This document shows, one piece after another, positions 6,739 through 10,909 of a stretch of DNA of 10,909 nucleotides; the stretch's first letter is position 1; each line of letters opens with the position of its first letter. The notes beneath the pieces are model-generated. The model searched no databases and was not told the origin of the DNA. It saw only the letters and a list, made by a program, of their open reading frames with translations. Made by a program: the position numbers and the translations under genes. Origin of the DNA: Clostridiales bacterium UBA7573 (GTDB lineage Bacteria; Bacillota; Clostridia; Oscillospirales; CAG-272); the NCBI GenBank assembly GCA_002477905.1, contig DLLB01000016.1, positions 9,867-20,775 on the forward strand, written 5' to 3'.

Positions 6739-7500
6739 TCAGAAGTTCGGATTTCCGTGTTTTTCTTTGGAAAAGAATGCGCCAATTTCCGGCGGGAGCG
6801 GTTTTTCGCACAATACACCGTCCAGTTCTGCGACGCTTCCCATATTATAAAAATAAGTTTTCCCGAATTTACTGCTGTCACACAGCAAATACTTCTGCTT
6901 ACAGCACCCGAACATCACCCGACGCAGATTTGCCTCCTCCATAGAGAGATCGCTCATGCGCCCATCCTCGGAGACGCCGCGGCAGGAAAAGAACAAAAGA
7001 TCGGCATTCAGATTCCGGACAAACGCCTGCGCCTGCTCTCCCACGTAGGAAAAAGAATGAATCCGCATCTGCCCGCCGGTGCAGAAGGTGCGGATGTTGG
7101 CTTCCGCCAGTGCCACGGCGGTCTTGGCGCCGCTGGTAATGACGATCAGATCGGAAAAGCGCGTCAGATATGGTACCAGATGATAAGCGCTGGTAGAACC
7201 GTCCAGCATTAAAACCATTCCGTCCCGCACAAGCTTTGCCGCCGCCGCGCCAAGACTGCTTTTTACCCGGCTTTTTTCGTTTTCCCGCAAGACAAACGGA
7301 ATTTCCCGATCCGCAGAGCCGGCGTTGACGATTGCCCCGCCGTAGACCTTGGTGAGAAGTCCTTTTTTGTGCAATTCCGTGAAATCCCGCCGCACCGTCG
7401 GTTCACTGACGTATAACAAAGCGGCAAGGGAGCGGACATTATGCTGTGGATTTTCCCGCAGGGCTTCTAAAATACGGCGTTGCCGTTCTTCAATCAACAT
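6739..7500 (-). CDS. DeoR/GlpR-family transcriptional repressor of sugar metabolism
   Basis: A 253-residue DNA-binding regulator. The N-terminal winged helix-turn-helix spans about residues 5-57, with the DeoR signature V-S-E-P-T-V-R-R-D-F (31-40) and the wing L-L-T-K-V-Y-G-G-A (48-56). The C-terminal DeoR sensor domain has V-L-M-L-D-G-S-T-S-A (96-105), V-I-T-S-G (120-124) and D-S-S-K-F-G-K (208-214), a phosphosugar-binding fold related to ribose-5-phosphate isomerase. GGAGG lies 7 bases before the ATG. It is divergent from the sugar-phosphate dehydrogenase and kinase operon, so it most likely represses that operon and itself, with a phosphorylated sugar as inducer. No terminator is visible between its stop and the miaA promoter. 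Family certain, target inferred from position. Confidence 0.93.
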   Translation of the reverse strand: MLIEERQRRILEALRENPQHNVRSLAALLYVSEPTVRRDFTELHKKGLLTKVYGGAIVNAGSADREIPFVLRENEKSRVKSSLGAAAAKLVRDGMVLMLDGSTSAYHLVPYLTRFSDLIVITSGAKTAVALAEANIRTFCTGGQMRIHSFSYVGEQAQAFVRNLNADLLFFSCRGVSEDGRMSDLSMEEANLRRVMFGCCKQKYLLCDSSKFGKTYFYNMGSVAELDGVLCEKPLPPEIGAFFSKEKHGNPNF

Positions 7501-7534
7501 CGCGTTGCCTCCATGATTTTGTATGACGATTTGA

Positions 7535-7556
7535 GAAAAATGTGTGATTATTTTTC
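7535..7556. promoter_or_regulatory. Candidate DeoR operator (inverted repeat)
   Basis: GAAAAAT (7535-7541) and ATTTTTC (7550-7556) form a perfect 7-bp inverted repeat around 8 bases. It lies between the repressor start and both promoters, inside the predicted leader of the repressor mRNA and just upstream of the plus-strand -35. The A/T-rich arms fit DeoR-type sites, but such repeats also arise by chance in AT-rich gaps. Operator function is inferred from position only. Confidence 0.4.
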
Positions 7557-7573
7557 ATTTTTTGCGGCGGTAC

Positions 7574-7605
7574 TTGACTTTTTGCGCAATTTATGGTTCT
7601 ATTAT
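7574..7605 (+). promoter_or_regulatory. Candidate promoter of the sugar-phosphate operon
   Basis: TTGACT (7574-7579) and TATTAT (7600-7605) lie upstream of the dehydrogenase gene, but with a 20-base spacer rather than 17. An 8-bp palindrome TTGCGCAA (7582-7589) sits in the spacer. An alternative pairing is TTGCGC (7582-7587) with TACATA (7605-7610) at 17 bases, but the hexamers are poorer. The long spacer suggests a weak or regulated promoter. Confidence 0.4.
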
Positions 7606-7629
7606 ACATAAGTCCTGCGTAAAAAGCAA
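7601..7629 (-). promoter_or_regulatory. Promoter of the DeoR-family regulator gene
   Basis: On the minus strand TTGCTT (7624-7629) and TATAAT (7601-7606) are separated by 17 bases. Transcription should start near 7594, about 94 bases before the repressor ATG. The -10 box covers nearly the same bases as the plus-strand TATTAT, so the two promoters should exclude each other. Confidence 0.65.
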
Positions 7630-7658
7630 GGCTTTTTTTCAAAAGGAGGATACTTGCT

Positions 7659-8930
7659 ATGCAAACAACTGCCATTCGTCTATACGGTGCCAACGATCTG
7701 CGGATGGAAACATTTTCGCTTCCGCCACTCAAAGAAACGGAGGTTTTGCTGGAGATCGTGACGGATTCTCTCTGCGCCTCCACCTATAAGGCGGTCAGAC
7801 AAGGGACAGCGCACAAACGTGTCCCGCCAGACATTGCGGAACATCCCGTTCTTATCGGGCACGAAATGTGCGGAAAAATCGTAGAGATCGGCGCAAAAGT
7901 CCAAGGCAACTGGACCATCGGACAAAAGGTGGTCATTCAGCCTGCGCTGAAGCTGGAAAGCGGCTACGATCCCGGATATTCCTATCCCTATATCGGCGGC
8001 AGTGCGACTTATGTGATCGTACCGGAAATTGTACTGTCCCGCAACTGTATGATCCCGTTTGCCGGCGACAGTTATTTCAAAGGTTCTCTTGTGGAATCTC
8101 TCGGTTGCGTTTTGCGCGGTTACAAAGGATTCTATCATACAGACGCGGAAACCTATCGTCGCACGGACGGCGCCAAACGCGGCGGAAAGCTCGCGGTTTT
8201 GGGAGGCGCCGGTCCCATGGGGATCGGTGCGGTAGAACTTGCCATCGGCTATGCCGGTGTTTCACAGGTCGTCGTAACGGATCTGAATGAAGCGCGTCTG
8301 ACCTATGCGCAGGAAAAATGTCCGGTGGACGCCGCCCATGCGAACGGCGTTTCGCTCCACTATGTCAACACGGCAAACGAACCGGATGCCGTTGCGACAT
8401 TGCGTGCGCTTTCTGACGGCGGGTTTGACGATGTGTTTGTCATGGTTCCCGTTCCAGAACTTTTTACCATGGCGGAAGCCATTTGTCGGGAAGACGGATG
8501 CGTGAACTTCTTCGCCGGCCCCGCGGTCCACAATTTACAGGGATCCCTGAATCTGTATCGGGTGCATTACGACGGGATTCACGTTGTCGGCACTGCCGGC
8601 AGTATTCCGGAAGATACAACCGACATCATTCAACTCATCGAAAGGAACAAAATTCACCCCGGCGCGTTAGTTTCCCACATATTAGGACTCCGTGCGGCAG
8701 TAGACGCGATCTTTGCCATGGAACATCCGAGCGGTGCCAAAAAGGTTTGCTATCCGGCGCTGGATCTGCCGCTCATTGCCCTTTCCGATCTACCCATCCT
8801 TGGCAAAACCGATCCGCTTTACGCGGCGCTGGCAGAGCTGGTTGCAAAGAACGGCGGACTTTGGTGCAAAGAAGCAGAAGATTATCTGCTTGCCCACGCA
8901 CCGCGCATCTGCGAAAAGGAGACACGATGA
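7659..8930 (+). CDS. SorE-like zinc-dependent sugar-phosphate dehydrogenase
   Basis: A 423-residue medium-chain dehydrogenase/reductase. The start MQTTAIRLYGANDLRMETF, H-K-R-V-P-P-D-I-A-E-H-P-V-L-I-G-H-E (52-69) and Y-S-Y-P-Y-I-G-G-S-A-T-Y-V-I (108-121) resemble L-sorbose-1-phosphate reductase (SorE), which interconverts L-sorbose 1-phosphate and D-glucitol 6-phosphate with NAD(P)H. Likely catalytic zinc ligands are C39, H68 and E69, with E146 near the active site. The four-cysteine structural zinc lobe of ordinary alcohol dehydrogenases is absent. The Rossmann motif is L-G-G-A-G-P-M-G-I-G (181-190). AAAGGAGG lies 9 bases before the ATG. The stop overlaps the kinase start as ATGA. With a kinase partner and a DeoR regulator it may instead act on another hexitol or ketose phosphate, for example galactitol 1-phosphate to tagatose 6-phosphate. 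Family good, substrate unproven. Confidence 0.85.
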   Translation: MQTTAIRLYGANDLRMETFSLPPLKETEVLLEIVTDSLCASTYKAVRQGTAHKRVPPDIAEHPVLIGHEMCGKIVEIGAKVQGNWTIGQKVVIQPALKLESGYDPGYSYPYIGGSATYVIVPEIVLSRNCMIPFAGDSYFKGSLVESLGCVLRGYKGFYHTDAETYRRTDGAKRGGKLAVLGGAGPMGIGAVELAIGYAGVSQVVVTDLNEARLTYAQEKCPVDAAHANGVSLHYVNTANEPDAVATLRALSDGGFDDVFVMVPVPELFTMAEAICREDGCVNFFAGPAVHNLQGSLNLYRVHYDGIHVVGTAGSIPEDTTDIIQLIERNKIHPGALVSHILGLRAAVDAIFAMEHPSGAKKVCYPALDLPLIALSDLPILGKTDPLYAALAELVAKNGGLWCKEAEDYLLAHAPRICEKETR

Positions 8931-9859
8931 AACAAATTCACACGCTTACCCTTTCCCCTGCCTTTGATATCCACTGTGACGCACCGGATTTTGCGGCATA
9001 CCAAGAAAATCTTGTGCGCGTCAGCACGCGGGACGCCGGTGGGAAAGGCGTCAACATTTCCCGCGCATTGATCCAAAACGGCGTAAATAACACCGCCTGG
9101 GTAGCCGCAGGGGCGGAAAACGCGGATTCGTTTTTCCACTTACTCGCCCGGGACGGTCTATGCGTCGAACGGTTTCTCTTTTCAGGCAGGATCCGAGAGA
9201 ATTTCACACTTCACACATCCGGCAGACCGGAAACACGGATCTCCTTTCCGGGTGCGGCGATGCCGACGGAATTATTCGAGAAGATCGAACAGCGCGTTTT
9301 ATCCGTTTTAAAAGCAGGCGATATTCTGACGCTGACCGGGCGGTTGCCGGACGGCATCCCCATGCGCACAGTGCTTGCCCTGTTGGAAAAATGTCGGGTG
9401 CGCGGGGTACAGATCGTGATTGATTCCCGTTCCTTCTCTGCCGATGATCTGCGCGCCGCAAAGCCATGGCTGATAAAGCCGAATCAGGAGGAAATCGCCG
9501 CTTATACAGGAATGCATGCCGATTCTCCCGAAGAAGCACGCGCGGCGGCGCAGACATTTGCCGCATGCGGAATCGAAAACGTCATGCTTTCGCTTGGCAA
9601 AGACGGCGCGTTGCTTCTATGTCAGGCAGGATGCTTTTATGCAAAACCTCCGCAGATCGACGCACGTTCCACCATCGGCGCCGGCGACAGCTCCATCGCG
9701 GGATTCCTTGCCGCCGCGCAAAGCGGCGCAGATCCTGCGGCTTGTCTTGCCCAAGCGGTCGCATTCGGAAGCGCGGCTTGTCTGCGTGACGGTACGCTGC
9801 CTCCGCTTCTGGAAGATGTCAAACGGATACGTTCGCAAGTCGTTTGTAAAAAACAATAG
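8927..9859 (+). CDS. PfkB-family sugar-phosphate kinase (1-phosphofructokinase/tagatose-6-phosphate kinase type)
   Basis: A 310-residue ribokinase-fold enzyme that should phosphorylate a ketohexose monophosphate to the bisphosphate with ATP. The N-terminus T-L-T-L-S-P-A-F-D-I (6-15) matches the T-L-N-P-A-[IL]-D motif of the FruK/LacC branch. It is followed by A-G-G-K-G-V-N-I-S-R-A-L (37-48), K-P-N-Q-E-E (184-189), S-L-G-K-D-G-A (222-228) and the anion-hole motif T-I-G-A-G-D-S (249-255), with Asp254 the expected base. AAAAGGAG is 5 bases before the ATG, and the start overlaps the dehydrogenase stop by four bases (ATGA), so the two proteins are translationally coupled. A longer open frame running back into the dehydrogenase gene is not coding. 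The operon ends 10 bases downstream in a strong terminator. Fructose 1-phosphate versus tagatose 6-phosphate specificity cannot be read from the sequence. Confidence 0.92.
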   Translation: MKQIHTLTLSPAFDIHCDAPDFAAYQENLVRVSTRDAGGKGVNISRALIQNGVNNTAWVAAGAENADSFFHLLARDGLCVERFLFSGRIRENFTLHTSGRPETRISFPGAAMPTELFEKIEQRVLSVLKAGDILTLTGRLPDGIPMRTVLALLEKCRVRGVQIVIDSRSFSADDLRAAKPWLIKPNQEEIAAYTGMHADSPEEARAAAQTFAACGIENVMLSLGKDGALLLCQAGCFYAKPPQIDARSTIGAGDSSIAGFLAAAQSGADPAACLAQAVAFGSAACLRDGTLPPLLEDVKRIRSQVVCKKQ

Positions 9860-9869
9860 CCCCATAAGA

Positions 9870-9908
9870 AAAAATGAGACTGCCATTTTCCGCGGCAGTC
9901 TCATTTTT
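9870..9908. terminator. Bidirectional rho-independent terminator
   Basis: A perfect 15-bp stem (9870-9884 with 9894-9908) encloses a 9-base loop. The core is ATGAGACTGCC/GGCAGTCTCAT, with A-runs on one side and T-runs on the other, so it terminates the kinase operon on the plus strand and the convergent C_GCAxxG gene on the minus strand. It is the clearest terminator in the window. Confidence 0.95.
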
Positions 9909-9933
9909 CTGCTTTATTTTGCGATCCGAATTT

Positions 9934-10401
9934 TCATGATGCATCCAAATCCCCGTTTTTCGCGATCAACTCCTCTGTGATCTGTGCCGCAAGGTACACC
10001 AGATCCGCACAGGGGCGTTTTTTATAAAACTGTACGGTGCGCTCGGAGGGAACCGGACTCTGCGGCGCTTTGGAAAGTCCGAGCAATTCCCGGCAGACGA
10101 TCGAACCGGTCTGCGCGGAGAAACGAGCTGCCATTTTTTGAATGCGCGCGTAATGTTCAGCTTTGGCTTCCCGATCAGTGGGATCCGCATAGCCGTATAA
10201 TACGCCCGCCACCAAAAACATTCCGCTGACTGCCCCGCAGACCTCCCGCATCCTTCCCATGCCGCCGCCAAAAGACGACGCCATTTGCATCGCTTGCGGA
10301 AAATCCATCTTCATCTGGTCAGCAAACGCACCGACCACCGCCTGCGCACAGTTATATCCTTCTAAAAACAAGGCGCGGGCACGCTCTGCACATTCTCCCA
10401 T
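9934..10401 (-). CDS. C_GCAxxG_C_C family probable redox protein
   Basis: A 155-residue cytoplasmic protein of a small bacterial and archaeal family named after its cysteine pattern. Visible elements are the N-terminal A-L-F-L-E-G-Y-N-C-A-Q-A-V (10-22, C18), F-G-G-G-M-G-R-M-R-E-V-C-G-A-V-S-G (44-60, C55 in the C-G-A-x-x-G motif), I-V-C-R-E-L-L-G (101-108, C103) and a fourth conserved cysteine C131 in R-P-C-A-D-L-V. The spaced cysteines suggest metal or redox chemistry, but no reaction is established for the family. AGGAGG lies 9 bases before the ATG at 10401 and a consensus promoter just upstream; the frame remains open to 10725 but that part covers the promoter and is not coding. It is convergent with the kinase operon and shares its terminator. 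Confidence 0.9.
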   Translation of the reverse strand: MGECAERARALFLEGYNCAQAVVGAFADQMKMDFPQAMQMASSFGGGMGRMREVCGAVSGMFLVAGVLYGYADPTDREAKAEHYARIQKMAARFSAQTGSIVCRELLGLSKAPQSPVPSERTVQFYKKRPCADLVYLAAQITEELIAKNGDLDAS

Positions 10402-10434
10402 GTAACCATCCCTCCTGTTGCTTCTAATACGTTC

Positions 10435-10463
10435 AGTATACTGCGCCAAGGTTCCTTTGTCAA
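10435..10463 (-). promoter_or_regulatory. Promoter of the C_GCAxxG family gene
   Basis: On the minus strand TTGACA (10458-10463) and TATACT (10435-10440) are separated by 17 bases. Transcription should start near 10428, about 27 bases before the ATG at 10401. This strong promoter rules out the long upstream extension of the reading frame. Confidence 0.88.
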
Positions 10464-10517
10464 GAGAAGCAAAGAAGAAAATCTTTTTCGCCGCATTTTC
10501 CACATGCCTCTTGACAA
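10457..10517. repeat. 10-bp inverted repeat spanning both divergent -35 boxes
   Basis: TTGTCAAGAG (10457-10466) and CTCTTGACAA (10508-10517) are perfect reverse complements, 41 bases apart. Each contains the -35 TTGACA of one divergent promoter plus identical flanking bases. Six of the ten positions are expected from shared -35 boxes; the four extra matches may be chance or a shared regulator site. Confidence 0.6.
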
Positions 10518-10539
10518 TTTCGCCAAATGGGAGTATCAT
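10511..10539 (+). promoter_or_regulatory. Promoter of the small-protein transcription unit
   Basis: TTGACA (10511-10516) and TATCAT (10534-10539) are separated by 17 bases. Transcription should start near 10546, leaving a leader of about 85 bases before the ATG at 10631. Confidence 0.8.
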
Positions 10540-10630
10540 GAAAAAGGAAAAAAGAAACGTTTTCCACAATTCAAATGAGACAAGAAACAACCGACAAGAA
10601 TTAAAAAATGAGAAAGGAACTGCTGAAGCC

Positions 10631-10855
10631 ATGATGACAAAAGAGGAAGCGCTTAGAAAAATCCGAGAGGATGATTTTTTCTTTTCAGATGAAAGTGTCA
10701 TAAAAGTGTTCGGCAAAGAGGGCACAGAAGAATTAAAAAGAGAAAATCCGGAATATTATTGCCTTTTGCGCGATTCTCCGATGGGCATGCCGTCCGATAT
10801 TATCACGGACGACGAGACGGCAAAACATATCGCGGATTTCAGGAGGAAACAGTAA
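10631..10855 (+). CDS. Small acidic hypothetical protein, 74 residues
   Basis: I do not recognise this protein. It is hydrophilic and rich in Glu, Asp, Lys and Arg, starts MMTKEEALRKIREDDFFF, and contains E-Y-Y-C-L-L-R-D-S-P-M-G-M-P (41-54) with its only cysteine at 44. No signal peptide or membrane segment is seen; it is probably cytoplasmic and mostly helical. Two ATGs lie in tandem at 10631 and 10634. The nearest AAAGGA site (10613-10618) is 12 bases before the first, a long spacing. The frame is open further upstream, but an earlier ATG at 10538 lies within the -10 region, before the predicted transcript start. An 8-codon frame at 10608-10634 overlaps the start as ATGA. The next gene follows two bases after the stop, so they form one unit. 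Coding status is supported by the promoter and the following gene. Confidence 0.7.
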   Translation: MMTKEEALRKIREDDFFFSDESVIKVFGKEGTEELKRENPEYYCLLRDSPMGMPSDIITDDETAKHIADFRRKQ

Positions 10856-10857
10856 AA

Positions 10858-10909
10858 ATGTTTCAAAAAACAGAATCGCGGAAGCCGTGCACTGCCCCAA
10901 ATTGTACGG
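10858..10909 (+). CDS. Start of an unidentified gene, first 17 codons (cut by window edge)
   Basis: An ATG at 10858 opens MFQKTESRKPCTAPNCT and continues past the window. AGGAGG (10841-10846) lies 11 bases upstream inside the end of the small-protein gene, so the two are probably cotranslated. Two cysteines (residues 11 and 16) are present in the visible part. Too little remains to assign a family. Confidence 0.6.
   Translation, partial: MFQKTESRKPCTAPNCT

Noticed and set aside
8483..8926. N-terminal extension of the PfkB kinase reading frame
   Set aside because: It runs out of frame through the dehydrogenase gene and is Arg-rich shadow sequence; the kinase motif begins at the ATG at 8927, which has its own ribosome site.
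10402..10725. N-terminal extension of the C_GCAxxG protein reading frame
   Set aside because: It covers the gene's own consensus promoter and overlaps the divergent small-protein gene; the start at 10401 has an AGGAGG site and begins at the conserved family N-terminus.

Overview
The window most likely comes from a low- to mid-GC Gram-positive bacterium of the class Clostridia (Bacillota). The best evidence is gene order: a HlyD-like membrane protein, ylmE, sepF, ylmG, ylmH, divIVA and ileS form one tightly packed minus-strand cluster, a Gram-positive division-site arrangement. Strong AAGGAGG-type ribosome binding sites and near-consensus sigma-A promoters agree with this. A genus cannot be named from the sequence alone.

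Left part (1-6742, all minus strand). Reading in the direction of transcription, miaA (tRNA A37 dimethylallyltransferase) comes first, behind a perfect TTGACA-17-TATAAT promoter. An AT-rich gap with an extended -10 promoter then leads into the division cluster: a HlyD-like single-pass membrane protein, the PLP-binding protein YlmE/YggS, SepF (FtsZ anchor), YlmG/YggT (small membrane protein), YlmH (S4 RNA-binding protein), a DivIVA-domain coiled-coil protein and IleS. IleS runs off the left edge after 395 codons. Genes overlap or sit a few bases apart. The widest gap, between sepF and ylmG, holds a hairpin followed by a T-rich tract.

Middle part (6739-9910). A DeoR-family repressor gene (minus) diverges from a two-gene plus-strand operon encoding a SorE-like zinc-dependent sugar-phosphate dehydrogenase and a PfkB-family sugar-phosphate kinase, which overlap by ATGA. 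The operon ends in a strong bidirectional terminator. The inferred pathway oxidises or reduces a phosphorylated hexitol or ketose and then phosphorylates the product to a bisphosphate. No transporter, PTS component or aldolase lies in the operon, so the substrate must be brought in by genes elsewhere. The regulatory gap has promoters on both strands whose -10 boxes nearly coincide, plus an inverted repeat that could be the DeoR operator.

Right part (9934-10909). A C_GCAxxG_C_C family (probable redox) protein gene on the minus strand diverges from a plus-strand unit encoding an unrecognised acidic 74-residue protein, followed by the first 17 codons of another gene cut by the window edge. The two divergent promoters share a perfect 10-bp inverted repeat that includes both -35 boxes.

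No mobile element, CRISPR array, rRNA, tRNA or phage gene was seen. Most of the window is ordinary core genome. The less explained parts are the HlyD-like protein in the division cluster, the transporter-less sugar-phosphate operon, and the unnamed gene pair at the right edge.
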